64,000 bases of DNA from Lysobacteraceae bacterium NML93-0399 (GTDB lineage Bacteria > Pseudomonadota > Gammaproteobacteria > Xanthomonadales > Xanthomonadaceae): contig NTJI01000003.1 in assembly GCA_002307375.1 (NCBI GenBank), forward strand, positions 218,612-282,611. Direction: 5' to 3'. This document shows, piece by piece, positions 35,129 through 44,249 of this stretch (position 1 is the first letter of the stretch; every line of letters starts with the position of its first letter). The position numbers were made by a program, and so were the translations under genes. The notes below the pieces were generated by a model, which was not told the origin of the DNA, ran no database searches, and saw nothing but the letters and a program-made list of their open reading frames with translations.

Positions 35129-37035
35129 GTATGTCTCGCGTGTCGTGGGGGGAACGCGACAATCGTCGCACCACTGTTGTGTGCGGCAGGCGATTGCAAG
35201 GGCGCGAATTCGGGCACGGCCTCGCGCAGCGACGCCGCCAGCAGCTCGAGGTCGTAACGCGCGACGCCGTCGGCGAGTTTCGAGAGCGCGATGGCGAGCT
35301 TTTCGGCGTGCACCATGCGCGCTTCGGCAAGCAGGATCTTGGGATGCGTCGTCGGCCGGTAACGCTCGTCGGCGTGGAACAGCGTCTCGTGCAGCTTTTC
35401 GCCCGGACGCAGCCCCGAATACACGATGGCAATATCGTGGTCAGGATGTTTGCCGGCCAGCCGGATCATCTGTTCGGCGAGCAGGCGGATCGAGACCGGC
35501 TCGCCCATGTCCAGCGTGTACACCGCCTGCGGGGCCCCGATCGCCACCGACTGCATGATCAGCTGGCAGGCCTCGGGAATCGTCATGAAGTAGCGGGTGA
35601 CTTCAGGATCGGTGACCGTGACGGGGCCACCGCGGCGGATCTGCTCCCGGAACAGTGGGACGACGCTGCCGGCCGAATCGAGCACATTGCCGAAGCGCAC
35701 GGTGATGAAGCTGGTCGAGGTCGTCCTGGCCAGATTTTGGCAGACCATTTCCGCCAGCCGTTTGGTGGCGCCAAGAACGTTGACCGGGTCGACTGCCTTG
35801 TCGGTCGAAATCAGCACGAAGGTGCCCGCGTTGTGGGCGACCGCCGCATCGGCCACCGTACGCGTGGCGAGCACGTTGTTGCGTACGCCCTCGCGCAACT
35901 GCGCCTCGAGCACCGGCACCTGCTTGTAGGCCGCCGCGTGGAAGACCGCGTCGGGTCGCGCGAGCTGCATGGCATGGCCGATGACGGCGGCATCGCCGCA
36001 GTCGCCGAGCACCGGCAACAGTTCGATGCGTGGAAAGTCGCGGCGCAGCTCGCTTTCGATCCGCGTCAGCGCCAGCTCGTCCATCTCCACCAGCGCGATC
36101 TGCGCGGTGCCGTTGCGCGCGCACTGTCGGCACAATTCCGAACCGATCGAACCGCCGGCACCGGTCACCAGCACGCTGCGGCCACGCAACCAGCCGCGGA
36201 TGGCTTTCCAGTCGGGTGTCACCGGCTGGCGCCCGAGCAGGTCCTCGATCGCGACTTCCTTCAGCTCGCCCGGCAGGGAACGCCCTTCGAGCAGATCGTC
36301 GAGCCGCGGCACCGTGCGGAACGGCAGACCGGTCCGCTCACAGGCCGCCACCACGCGCCGCATCGCTGCGGCGTCGGCCGATGGCATCGCGATGACCAGC
36401 AGCTTGGCCGCCGTTTCCGGCGCGACCTTGTCGACATCCTCGATGCGTCCCAGCACCGGTACGCCCTGCAGCTGGCTGCCACGAAGCTTCGGCGCGTCGT
36501 CGAGGAATCCGACCGGGTCGTAGGCGCCGGTCCGGCGCAGGTCGCGGACCAGCGTCTCGCCCGCCTGCCCCGCGCCGAGAATCAATACGCGCACCGCGGA
36601 CTGGCTCGTCCGCACCATGCCGTGATCCTTCCAGGCCCGGTACAGCAGCCGAGGCATGCCCAGCAGCGCGGCGAGCAGCAAGGGATAAGTGACCAGAACG
36701 GTGCGCGGCACCAGATCCAGGCGGTTGTAGACGAACAGCGCGAGCATGATCGTCAGCAGGCCCAGCACCGCCGCCTTCACGATATTGAGCAGGTCGGGCA
36801 CGCTGGCGAAACGCCAGACACCGCGGTACAGCCCGACACGCCAGAAGATCAGGCCCTGCGCGAGCAGGATCAGTGCGATTTCGGCCGACCAGAACGAGAA
36901 CGGCGGGGCATTCTCCATGACGGAGTGCCGGAACTGGTGCAAGCCGATCCAGCACAGCCACACCATCGCCAGGTCGTGCACGATCACGGCCACCCGCGGG
37001 CCGAAAATGCCGACCCTGGCCTTGAGCTCAGTCAT
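35125..37035 (-). CDS. CapD/FlaA1/WbpM-type membrane nucleotide-sugar dehydratase
   Basis: 636 residues. Four N-terminal membrane helices (e.g. FWSAEIALILLAQGLIFWRV) lead to a first Rossmann-like domain (RVLILGAGQAGETLVRDL) and a C-terminal SDR domain (SVLVTGAGGSIGSELCRQ near residue 290). The active-site region reads VLISTDKAVDPVNVLGATKR; in WbpM-type 4,6-dehydratases a Met stands where the usual SDR Tyr would be, while here that position is Leu (codon CTT). The family converts UDP-GlcNAc to 4-keto-6-deoxy sugars for O-antigen or other glycans. It lies between the GlcNAc-1-P-transferase-like gene and galU. Confidence 0.9.
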   Translation of the reverse strand: MTELKARVGIFGPRVAVIVHDLAMVWLCWIGLHQFRHSVMENAPPFSFWSAEIALILLAQGLIFWRVGLYRGVWRFASVPDLLNIVKAAVLGLLTIMLALFVYNRLDLVPRTVLVTYPLLLAALLGMPRLLYRAWKDHGMVRTSQSAVRVLILGAGQAGETLVRDLRRTGAYDPVGFLDDAPKLRGSQLQGVPVLGRIEDVDKVAPETAAKLLVIAMPSADAAAMRRVVAACERTGLPFRTVPRLDDLLEGRSLPGELKEVAIEDLLGRQPVTPDWKAIRGWLRGRSVLVTGAGGSIGSELCRQCARNGTAQIALVEMDELALTRIESELRRDFPRIELLPVLGDCGDAAVIGHAMQLARPDAVFHAAAYKQVPVLEAQLREGVRNNVLATRTVADAAVAHNAGTFVLISTDKAVDPVNVLGATKRLAEMVCQNLARTTSTSFITVRFGNVLDSAGSVVPLFREQIRRGGPVTVTDPEVTRYFMTIPEACQLIMQSVAIGAPQAVYTLDMGEPVSIRLLAEQMIRLAGKHPDHDIAIVYSGLRPGEKLHETLFHADERYRPTTHPKILLAEARMVHAEKLAIALSKLADGVARYDLELLAASLREAVPEFAPLQSPAAHNSGATIVAFPPRHARHT

Positions 37036-37047
37036 CCAGCCGCTTCC

Positions 37048-38049
37048 CTACGACGAACGCATCCGACGTACATGCCGGATACGGAAATTGAGCCAGATGG
37101 CGACACCGAGGAGATACCACGTGGCGAAGGCTCCGATGATAACGGGTCGCGGCGCCCCTGCCACCCAGACCGCAAACAGGATCGAGATCAGCGTCCAGAC
37201 CGCATAACCGCCAGCCACGGCAGCGTGCGAATGACCGGCCTGTACGCAGCGCTGGTACATGTGCTGCACATGCGGCGTCCACCAGCGTTCGCGGCGAATG
37301 ATGCGGGACAGCAATGTCAATGCGGCGTCAATCAGGAATGCCGACAGCGGCAGCAGCCAGGGCAATGCCGCGACCGGGTCGGCAACCGGCGCCAGCGCAA
37401 TCAGGCACGCCACGATATAGCCGAGTGCGCCGCTTCCCACATCACCCAGAAAGATACGCGCACTGGGGAAATTGAACGGCAGAAAGCCGATGCAGCAGGC
37501 TGCGAGCAGGCCCGACAGCAGCGCGACATCGCCCCGCGCGCCGAGGCACAGGCAGGCGATCGCGACCAGCACCGCCTGGATGGATGCGATGCCGTTGATC
37601 CCGTCCATGAAATTCCAGACGTTGATGAGCCCCAGCGACAACGCGAACACCACAAGGACCCACCACGCCGGAGCGCCCGACCACGCTACAGCCACCGCGA
37701 GCAGGGCCGCGGCCACGATGTGCACGCCCAGGCGCAGCAATGGCGACAAGGGGCGGTGGTCGTCGAGCCAGCCGATCGCAGCGACGAGCGCAAGACCGCA
37801 GGCGGCCGCCAGCAGGATCGGCGCGTGCGCATCCGCACTGAGGCCGAGCCACGCCATTGCCGGCAACACGACCGCGACGATCGCGACGCCGCCGCCCCTC
37901 GGCGTGGCAACGACATGGCTGCGACGCTCGCCGGGTGCATCGACCAGTTGCCGGGCCAGCGCATAACGGCGCGCCAGTGCGGTCAGGGCTGCGACGGCCA
38001 CACACGCCCCCGCACACAGCGCGAGCCCGAATCCCAGTGATACCTCCAC
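37048..38049 (-). CDS. WecA/WbpL-type polyprenyl-phosphate sugar-1-phosphate transferase
   Basis: 333 residues and about ten membrane helices. MraY/WecA family motifs are visible: WLDDHRPLSPLLRL, NVWNFMDGINGIAS, FLGDVGSGALGY and the HVQHMYQR box. It starts glycan assembly by moving a HexNAc-1-phosphate from UDP onto undecaprenyl phosphate, probably for O-antigen. The start is GTG 38049, set directly after the lapB stop (TGAGTG), so translation is coupled to LPS regulator LapB. The sugar is unknown; its CapD-like neighbour suggests a deoxy-HexNAc in the repeat unit (inference). Confidence 0.9.
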   Translation of the reverse strand: MEVSLGFGLALCAGACVAVAALTALARRYALARQLVDAPGERRSHVVATPRGGGVAIVAVVLPAMAWLGLSADAHAPILLAAACGLALVAAIGWLDDHRPLSPLLRLGVHIVAAALLAVAVAWSGAPAWWVLVVFALSLGLINVWNFMDGINGIASIQAVLVAIACLCLGARGDVALLSGLLAACCIGFLPFNFPSARIFLGDVGSGALGYIVACLIALAPVADPVAALPWLLPLSAFLIDAALTLLSRIIRRERWWTPHVQHMYQRCVQAGHSHAAVAGGYAVWTLISILFAVWVAGAPRPVIIGAFATWYLLGVAIWLNFRIRHVRRMRSS

Positions 38050-39228
38050 TCAGACCACGGCGTAGTTGAGCAGCGGCTTGATCGTGCCCCACTCCTTGCA
38101 GCTCGGGCACTGCCAGTGATGGCTGCGCGCGCCGAAACCGCACTGCTTGCAGCGATAACTGGGATTGCGCACCAGCAGTTGCTCGGTGATCAGCCGCAGC
38201 TCCTGCAGCGTGCCCACATGATCGACACCGTCAGCCAGCGTCAGATCGATCAGCGCCGCCTCGCCGCGGACCGAAGGCCGGTCCTTGAGCTGGCGCGTCA
38301 GATAGGTGCGCGCGGCATGCACGCCCTCGTCCTGCTCGACCAGTCGCGTCAACGCCAGCACCGGCGCCACGCCCTTGTAGTGCTCGGTCATCTGCGACAG
38401 GAAATTGCGCGCGCCCGGCACGTCGCCGACGCGTTCGTAGGCGGCCAGCAGCGGCGGCAGCACCTCGGGCAGGAAATCGGCGTCGTGGCGCGCGGCGCGT
38501 TCGAAGGCGCGGATCGCCGCGACATCATTGCCGGCATCGATCTCGATGCGGCCTTCCAGAATGCCGGCACGGACCGAACCCGAATCCGCCGCGTAGGCGC
38601 GCTGCACGGCCGCGCGCGCCGCGTCGTGATCGCCTGCGGACCTAAATCGATCGGCGAGCTCGCACTCGAACTGGGCGATCAGCTTGCCCATCGGCTCACC
38701 GGTCGCCGCCTCGTAACGCGTGGCGTTCTCGATGGCCTTCTGCCAGTCGCGCTCGGCCTGATAGATGCCGATCAGGTGGCGCAGCGCCTGCGGGGCACGC
38801 TGGTCGATGCGCGCCAGGTCGGTGAACACGGTCTCGGCGCGGTCGAGCAGGCCCGACTTCATGTAGTCCTCGCCGAGCGCGAGCAGCGCCTGCACCTTCT
38901 GCTGGTCGTTGAGGTCGGGGCGCTGCACGAGGCCCTGATGCAGACGGATCGCACGATCCACTTCGCCACGGCGCCGGAACAGATGTCCCAGCGCGACCTG
39001 CGTTTCGAAGGTGTCCTTGTCGAGTTCGGCGATGTGCAGGAACAGCTCGATCGCCTTGTCGGGCTGCTCGTTGAGCAGATAGTTCAGGCCGCGGAAATAT
39101 GTCGTCGACAGGCGGCTGACCTGGGTGTCGCTGTGACGCTCGCCGCCACGACGGCCGATCACCCAGCCGCTGAGCGCCGCGATGGGCAGCAGCAGGAAGA
39201 ACCAGAACCACTCGGTGACAAACGCCAT
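38050..39228 (-). CDS. lapB: Lipopolysaccharide assembly protein LapB (YciM)
   Basis: 392 residues. An N-terminal anchor helix (WFWFFLLLPIAALSGWVIGR) is followed by a series of TPR repeats (for example TTYFRGLNYLLNEQPDKAIE) and ends with a rubredoxin-like zinc domain (YRCKQCGF ... WQCPSCKEWG). LapB works with FtsH to control LpxC turnover and LPS level. It follows ihfB by about 150 bases and leads directly into the sugar transferase gene, tying LPS control to polysaccharide synthesis. Confidence 0.95.
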   Translation of the reverse strand: MAFVTEWFWFFLLLPIAALSGWVIGRRGGERHSDTQVSRLSTTYFRGLNYLLNEQPDKAIELFLHIAELDKDTFETQVALGHLFRRRGEVDRAIRLHQGLVQRPDLNDQQKVQALLALGEDYMKSGLLDRAETVFTDLARIDQRAPQALRHLIGIYQAERDWQKAIENATRYEAATGEPMGKLIAQFECELADRFRSAGDHDAARAAVQRAYAADSGSVRAGILEGRIEIDAGNDVAAIRAFERAARHDADFLPEVLPPLLAAYERVGDVPGARNFLSQMTEHYKGVAPVLALTRLVEQDEGVHAARTYLTRQLKDRPSVRGEAALIDLTLADGVDHVGTLQELRLITEQLLVRNPSYRCKQCGFGARSHHWQCPSCKEWGTIKPLLNYAVV

Positions 39229-39379
39229 GGATCACGCTCCATCGTTGGATCGGCCGCGAACGCGCATTGCGCGCAGCGCCGACGGTGCGTCGACGATCCT
39301 ACCCGCTTGCCGATCCTGCACGCCAACGTCGCGACGCGCCGCGACGGCATGCGGAAAAGTAAGAGACCGCGTGGAGCGG

Positions 39380-39682
39380 TCAGTCTTCGGCCGGCATCGG
39401 CTGCACGTCGCTCACGCGATCACGCAGCTCCTTGCCCGGCTTGAAATGCGGCACATGCTTGCCCGGAAGCGCGACGGCATCGCCGGTCTTCGGGTTGCGC
39501 CCGGTGCGCGGCGGACGGAAATGCAATGAAAAGCTGCCGAAGCCGCGGACCTCGATGCGGTCGCCGGCCGCGAGCGCCCCGCCCATCATTTCGAGCATGG
39601 CCTTGACCGCAAGGTCGACGTCTTCGCCCTTGAGGTGCGCCTGGCGCTGGGTCAGCAGTTCGATGAGTTCCGACTTCGTCAT
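39380..39682 (-). CDS. ihfB: Integration host factor subunit beta
   Basis: 100 residues beginning [20 protein letters not shown]. The DNA-bending arm has [15 protein letters not shown] with the conserved Arg-x-Pro-x-Thr-Gly-x-Asn-Pro-x-Thr-Gly and [10 protein letters not shown] before it. It pairs with IhfA to bend DNA. It lies after rpsA as in the cmk-rpsA-ihfB arrangement of E. coli, separated by a strong hairpin. Confidence 0.96.
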   Translation of the reverse strand: MTKSELIELLTQRQAHLKGEDVDLAVKAMLEMMGGALAAGDRIEVRGFGSFSLHFRPPRTGRNPKTGDAVALPGKHVPHFKPGKELRDRVSDVQPMPAED

Positions 39683-39705
39683 GTCTCGTTCTTGCGCATG
39701 CAACA

Positions 39706-39736
39706 ACGCCGGCCCGGGACGAACCCGGGCCGGCGT
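39706..39736 (-). terminator. 13-bp hairpin between rpsA and ihfB
   Basis: A perfect 13-bp stem (ACGCCGGCCCGGG/CCCGGGCCGGCGT) around a five-base loop begins ten bases after the rpsA stop. On the minus strand only TGTTG follows, so it is probably a partial terminator or stability element that lowers ihfB expression relative to rpsA. Confidence 0.55.
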
Positions 39737-39745
39737 CGCACGGGC

Positions 39746-41434
39746 TTACTCGCCCTTGTTGCCCAGCTGCTCGCGCAGCAGCGCGCCCAGCTTGGTGGTG
39801 CCGCTGGAGGCTTCCGATGCCTGCTTGTTGTACTCGGCCAGGGTTTCGGCGGTTTCCGCCTCGTCCTTGGCCTTGATCGACAGCTGCAGCACGCGGGTCT
39901 TGCGATCGACGCCAAAGTACTTGGCTTCGATCTCCTGACCGACCTTCAGGTGCTGGCTGGCGTCGTCGATGCGCTGGTCGCTGATGTCGCGCGCCTGCAC
40001 ATAGCCTTCCACGCCGTCACCCAGGTCGATCACCGCACCCTTGGCGTCGACTTCCTTCACGGTGCCCGAGACCTTCGAGCCGCGCGGGTTGTTGCCCATG
40101 AACTGGCCCATCGGGTCCTGCTCGAGCTGCTTGACGCCCAGCGAGATGCGCTCGCGCTCCGGATCGACCGCCAGCACCACGGCTTCGACCGTGTCGCCCT
40201 TCTTGAAGTTGCGGGCCACGTCTTCGCCGGTGGAGTTCCACGCGATGTCCGACAGGTGGATCAGGCCGTCGATGCCGCCGTCCAGACCGATGAAGATGCC
40301 GAAGTCGGTGATCGACTTGATCTGGCCGTCGACCTTGTCACCCTTCTTGTGGATGGCCGCGAAGGTCTCCCACGGGTTCGAGGTGACCTGCTTGATGCCC
40401 AGCGAAATGCGGCGACGCTCTTCGTCCACGTCGAGCACCATGACCTCGAGCTCGTCACCGACCTGCACCACCTTGGACGGGTTGACGTTCTTGTTGGTCC
40501 AGTCCATTTCGGACACGTGCACCAGACCCTCGACGCCCGGCTCGATCTCGACGAACGCGCCGTAATCGGTGACGTTGGAGACCTTGCCGAACACGCGGGT
40601 GTTGGACGGGTAGCGGCGGGCGATGTTGTCCCACGGATCCTCGCCCAGCTGCTTGAGGCCGAGCGAAACGCGGTTGCGCTCGCGGTCGTACTTGAGCACG
40701 CGCACTTCGAGTTCCTGGCCCACTTCCACCACTTCGGACGGATGGCGCACGCGCTTCCAGGCCATGTCGGTGATGTGCAGCAGGCCGTCGATACCGCCCA
40801 GATCCACGAACGCGCCGTAGTCGGTGAGGTTCTTGACCACGCCCTTGAGCACGGCGCCTTCGACCAGCTTCTCCATCAGCTGCTCGCGCTCTTCCGAGTG
40901 CTCGCTCTCGACGACTGCGCGGCGCGAAACGACGACGTTGTTGCGCTTGCGGTCGAGCTTGATCAGCTTGAACTCGAGTTCCTTGCCCTCGAGGTAGACC
41001 GGGTCACGGACCGGACGCACGTCGACCAGCGAGCCCGGCAGGAATGCGCGGACGTCCTTGATGTCGACGGTGAAGCCGCCCTTGACCTTGCCGCTGATGC
41101 GGCCGGTGATGGTCTCGTTCTTCTCGAGCGCTTCTTCCAGCTCGTCCCACACCATGGCGCGCTTGGCCTTCTCGCGCGACAGCACGGTCTCGCCGAAGCC
41201 GTTCTCGAGCGCGTCCAGCGCCACCTTGACGGTGTCGCCTTCCGCAACGTCGATCTCGCCGGCGTCGTTACGGAACTGCTCGATCGGCACGATGCCTTCC
41301 GACTTCAGGCCGGCGTTGATCACGACGACGTCGGTGCGGACCTGCACCACGACGCCGGTGACGATGGCACCGGGCTTGAGCTTGGCCAGATTGGTCTGGC
41401 TGGCTTCGAACAGTTCTGCGAATGATTCGGTCAT
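39746..41434 (-). CDS. rpsA: 30S ribosomal protein S1
   Basis: 562 residues with six S1 RNA-binding repeats; clear repeats start at [40 protein letters not shown] and [21 protein letters not shown]1 delivers mRNA to the ribosome. ATG 41434 ([13 protein letters not shown]) is the family start; the frame open upstream to 41584 is not conserved. It lies between cmk and ihfB. A gap of 234 bases separates it from cmk, room for its own promoter. Confidence 0.98.
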   Translation of the reverse strand: MTESFAELFEASQTNLAKLKPGAIVTGVVVQVRTDVVVINAGLKSEGIVPIEQFRNDAGEIDVAEGDTVKVALDALENGFGETVLSREKAKRAMVWDELEEALEKNETITGRISGKVKGGFTVDIKDVRAFLPGSLVDVRPVRDPVYLEGKELEFKLIKLDRKRNNVVVSRRAVVESEHSEEREQLMEKLVEGAVLKGVVKNLTDYGAFVDLGGIDGLLHITDMAWKRVRHPSEVVEVGQELEVRVLKYDRERNRVSLGLKQLGEDPWDNIARRYPSNTRVFGKVSNVTDYGAFVEIEPGVEGLVHVSEMDWTNKNVNPSKVVQVGDELEVMVLDVDEERRRISLGIKQVTSNPWETFAAIHKKGDKVDGQIKSITDFGIFIGLDGGIDGLIHLSDIAWNSTGEDVARNFKKGDTVEAVVLAVDPERERISLGVKQLEQDPMGQFMGNNPRGSKVSGTVKEVDAKGAVIDLGDGVEGYVQARDISDQRIDDASQHLKVGQEIEAKYFGVDRKTRVLQLSIKAKDEAETAETLAEYNKQASEASSGTTKLGALLREQLGNKGE

Positions 41435-41668
41435 TGGTAAATACCTGGTTGACTCAGACTGCGAGGCGGCGCGTGTGCGCTGGATGCCGGCAGTCCACCC
41501 GTTGGTCGGCCGTCGCGGGATTGCAGGGCCGTGAGTGTTGAGGTGGATGGAACCGGCGCCCGGAGGATTCCGGAAAGCCGGCATGGGTACAGCGGTGGTG
41601 CGTGCAACAGGAACAACATCGAAGCGACCCGGGCCGGCCCCCGCACGTGACGGAATGGCCGGACCGGC

Positions 41669-42343
41669 TCAACTGCGTGCGGGCAGCAGCGCCAGCACCT
41701 GCTCGACAACGGCCTGGATACCGAGACCGGTGGTGTCGATGCGGACGGCGTCTTCGGCCGGCCGCAACGGCGCCACCGTGCGGTTGGCATCGCGGGCGTC
41801 GCGGGCGAGGATCTCGCGCAGCAGACCGTCCATTGTCACCGAAACCCCCTTGTTCTTCAACTGCTTATAACGGCGTTCGGCCCGCTCCTCGGCACTCGCG
41901 GTCAGGAACACCTTCCAGCCGGCATCCGGAAAGATCACCGTGCCCATGTCCCGGCCGTCGGCGACCAGGCCGGGCGTCACCCTGAACGCGCGTTGCCGGT
42001 CCTTGAGCGCGGCGCGGACTTCGGGAATCGCGGCGATCGCCGATGCCGCAGCGCCTGCCGTCTCGGTGCGCAATTCGTCGGTGGCGTCGTGGCCGTTGAC
42101 CAGCACCCGCAGCTCGTCGCCGGTTTCGTCGAAGGCGATCGTGGTGTCGAACGTGCAGCGCACCAGCGCACCGGCGTCGTCGAGATCCAGATCGGCCCAG
42201 CCTGCCGCCACACCGACCGCGCGATACAGCGCACCGGAATCGAGATAATGCCAACCCAGCCGCTGCGCGACCGCGCGACTGATGGTGCCCTTGCCTGAAC
42301 CCGAAGGTCCGTCGATCGTCAGAACGGGCACCGTGGCCGTCAT
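41669..42343 (-). CDS. cmk: Cytidylate kinase
   Basis: 224 residues. P-loop GPSGSGKGT at residues 12-20; later family text is [15 protein letters not shown] and [15 protein letters not shown]. It phosphorylates CMP/dCMP. ATG 42343 is preferred: the open frame runs upstream to 42673 but would pass through the promoter and the coding region of rpmJ on the other strand. First gene of the leftward cmk-rpsA-ihfB run. Confidence 0.96.
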   Translation of the reverse strand: MTATVPVLTIDGPSGSGKGTISRAVAQRLGWHYLDSGALYRAVGVAAGWADLDLDDAGALVRCTFDTTIAFDETGDELRVLVNGHDATDELRTETAGAAASAIAAIPEVRAALKDRQRAFRVTPGLVADGRDMGTVIFPDAGWKVFLTASAEERAERRYKQLKNKGVSVTMDGLLREILARDARDANRTVAPLRPAEDAVRIDTTGLGIQAVVEQVLALLPARS

Positions 42344-42388
42344 TTGCGTCTCCTGCGCAGGGGCCCGGCATCCGGCGACGCCAAGCGC

Positions 42389-42418
42389 TTGAATCGTGGG
42401 GAAAAGAGCCGCTAGAAT
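42389..42418 (+). promoter_or_regulatory. Sigma-70-type promoter for rpmJ
   Basis: TTGAAT (42389-42394), an 18-base spacer and TAGAAT (42413-42418), predicting a start near 42425 and a leader of about 33 bases before rpmJ. It is the best promoter match seen in the window. Confidence 0.7.
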
Positions 42419-42457
42419 AGCGGGCTTGCTGCTCGTATCCCATCCCAGAGGTTCACC

Positions 42458-42583
42458 ATGAAGGTCCTGTCGTCCCTGAAGTCGGCGAAGACCCGCCACC
42501 GCGATTGCAAGGTTGTGCGTCGCCGCGGCAAGGTCTTCGTGATCTGCAAGTCCAACCCGCGTTTCAAGGCGCGCCAGCGCTGA
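42458..42583 (+). CDS. rpmJ: 50S ribosomal protein L36, zinc-free type B
   Basis: 41 residues, starting [20 protein letters not shown]. It has only two cysteines (17 and 30) rather than the C-x2-C ... C-x4-H zinc site, so it is the zinc-independent (C-minus, YkgO-like) form, which is also slightly longer than the 38-residue type. It binds 23S rRNA in the 50S subunit. A strong promoter precedes it and a terminator follows, so it is a one-gene unit. Lysine/arginine content is as expected. Confidence 0.93.
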
Positions 42584-42619
42584 GACGCGTTGCCGCCGCG
42601 CAAGCGGCAGGCACGCGAG

Positions 42620-42650
42620 AAAGGCCGCAGCGATGCGGCCTTTCTTCGTT
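42620..42650 (+). terminator. Rho-independent terminator after rpmJ
   Basis: A 10-bp stem (AAAGGCCGCA/TGCGGCCTTT) with loop GCGA followed by CTTCGTTT, 36 bases after the rpmJ stop. Confidence 0.8.
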
Positions 42651-42761
42651 TGAGGCGACCGTCCGCGACACACGGCATCGCCGTCGCATCGATGCTGTTA
42701 AATAGCGTGACGCGCCCACGGGCGCCCCGCCCTTCTTTGTCGTCCGTCCGGGAGTTCCATC

Positions 42762-43103
42762 ATGTCGCGTTCCTTCGCTTCGATCCTCGCCGGCGCTGCG
42801 CTGGCCTGCACACTGTCCGCAAGCCTGCCGGCCTCGGCCGACACCCTGCTGGTCGATCGCGCCAAGCAGCCCGCCGGCACCGATGTCCCGACGCGCGGCA
42901 TGTCGATGGCCGATGTCGAGGCCCGCTTCGGCGTGCCCAGCGAACGGCTCGACCCGCGCGGCGGTGAGAAGCGCCAATGGCCGACGATCAACCGCTGGGT
43001 CTATCCCACCTTTACCGTCTATTTCGAGCGCAACCGGGTCATCGACACCGTCGCCAACCGTGCCACGGCGTCGGAGATCGGCCCCAAGCCCGCTATCCGT
43101 TGA
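42762..43103 (+). CDS. Conserved periplasmic protein of unknown function
   Basis: 113 residues with a signal peptide (MSRSFASILAGAALACTLSA ... ASA-D). The mature part has GMSMADVEARFGVPSERLDP, which resembles the start of BamE/SmpA-like folds, and WPTINRWVYPTFTVYFERNR. I do not recognise a defined function; similar short proteins occur in Lysobacteraceae. It begins 111 bases after the rpmJ terminator and ends four bases before the agmatine deiminase start, so it may be co-transcribed with that gene. Confidence 0.75.
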   Translation: MSRSFASILAGAALACTLSASLPASADTLLVDRAKQPAGTDVPTRGMSMADVEARFGVPSERLDPRGGEKRQWPTINRWVYPTFTVYFERNRVIDTVANRATASEIGPKPAIR

Positions 43104-43107
43104 GTCC

Positions 43108-44151
43108 ATGACCGAACACGCAATGCGCTTCCCCGCGGAGTGGGAACCCCAGTCTGCGATCCTGATCGCCTGGCCGACCGAAGACACCGACTGGGCGCCA
43201 CGCCTGGGCGAGGTCGAGGACACCTACATCGCACTGGTCGCGGCGATCACCCGTTTCCAGCCGGTGGTGATCTGCGTACCGGACGAGGACATCCAGAGCT
43301 ACGCCTATGTGCGGCTGGCGTCGAACCGCATCGATATGGCGCGGGTGCGCTTCGTCGAAGCGGCCTACGACGACACATGGCTGCGCGATTCCGGCCCGAT
43401 CTCGCTGCGTCGCGATGACGGCGGCTTTCTGCTCAACGATTTCCGTTTCACCGGCTGGGGCGGCAAGTTCGACGCGAGCCGCGACGACCTGCTGGTTGGC
43501 CATCTCCACGGCGCCGGCGTGTTCACCGACGAGTCGCAGCGCCGCGAGATCGATTTCGCGCTTGAAGGCGGTGCGATCGAGACCGACGGTGCGGGCACGC
43601 TGCTGACCACCTGGCGCTGTCTGCACGAGCGTCATCCAGACACCTCGCGCGAAGACCTGACCGCCAAGCTCTCGGGCTGGCTCGCTCAAAGCCGCGTGCT
43701 GTGGCTCGACCACGGCTATCTCGAAGGCGACGACACCGATGCGCACATCGACACGCTCGCGCGCTTCGCGCCGGACGACGCGATCGTGTTCCAGGCCTGC
43801 GACGACGCCAGCGATCCGCACTACGCCGAACTGCAGACGATGGCCGACGAGATCGCGGCGTTGCGCACCCGCGACGGCGCTCCATACCGCCTGTTTCCGC
43901 TGCCGTGGGCACAGCCGATCCTCGACGACGGTCGCCGCCTCGCCGCGAGTTACGCGAACTACCTGATCCTCAACAACGCGGTACTGATGCCCGCCTACGG
44001 CGATCGTGCCGACGACGCGGCTGCAGCCGTGCTCGCGCAGGCGTATCCCGGCCGGGAGATCGTGCAGGTGCCCTGCCGTCCGTTGATCTGGCAGAACGGC
44101 AGTCTGCACTGCATCACCATGCAGTTGCCCGAAGGTCTCCTCGCGCGCTGA
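43108..44151 (+). CDS. aguA: Agmatine deiminase
   Basis: 347 residues of the agmatine deiminase/porphyromonas-type PAD family. Landmarks are MRFPAEWEPQSAILIAWP, DDTWLRDSGPISL (substrate site), ALEGGAIETDGAGTLLTT, AHIDTLARF and the catalytic Cys335 in GSLHCITMQLP. It converts agmatine to N-carbamoylputrescine and ammonia. The next enzyme, N-carbamoylputrescine amidase, is encoded 1.4 kb downstream, after an inserted serine hydrolase gene. ATG 43108 is four bases after the upstream stop. Confidence 0.93.
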   Translation: MTEHAMRFPAEWEPQSAILIAWPTEDTDWAPRLGEVEDTYIALVAAITRFQPVVICVPDEDIQSYAYVRLASNRIDMARVRFVEAAYDDTWLRDSGPISLRRDDGGFLLNDFRFTGWGGKFDASRDDLLVGHLHGAGVFTDESQRREIDFALEGGAIETDGAGTLLTTWRCLHERHPDTSREDLTAKLSGWLAQSRVLWLDHGYLEGDDTDAHIDTLARFAPDDAIVFQACDDASDPHYAELQTMADEIAALRTRDGAPYRLFPLPWAQPILDDGRRLAASYANYLILNNAVLMPAYGDRADDAAAAVLAQAYPGREIVQVPCRPLIWQNGSLHCITMQLPEGLLAR

Positions 44152-44201
44152 CGTGGATTGCCTGCGCACGCGGCGCAGGCGGCATGACCGATGGCCCAAG
44201 C

Positions 44202-44225
44202 GCATGACTACAGATGTAGTCATGC
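44202..44225. promoter_or_regulatory. BlaI/MecI/CopY-type operator palindrome
   Basis: Two 11-base arms (GCATGACTACA and its exact reverse complement TGTAGTCATGC) flank a central GA. The core TACAGATGTA fits the cop-box form TACA-n2-TGTA used by CopY/BlaI/MecI repressors, and ACTACA-n2-TGTAGT matches the mec/bla operator core. It ends 24 bases before the serine hydrolase start, where a bound repressor would block transcription. No gene of this repressor family is in the window. Confidence 0.7.
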
Positions 44226-44249
44226 TGGCCCGCCGTCTGGAACGCCTGT

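Noticed and set aside
39706..39736. Attachment site or IHF-site palindrome
   Set aside because: It is a simple GC hairpin in an mRNA spacer with no integrase or element boundary nearby.
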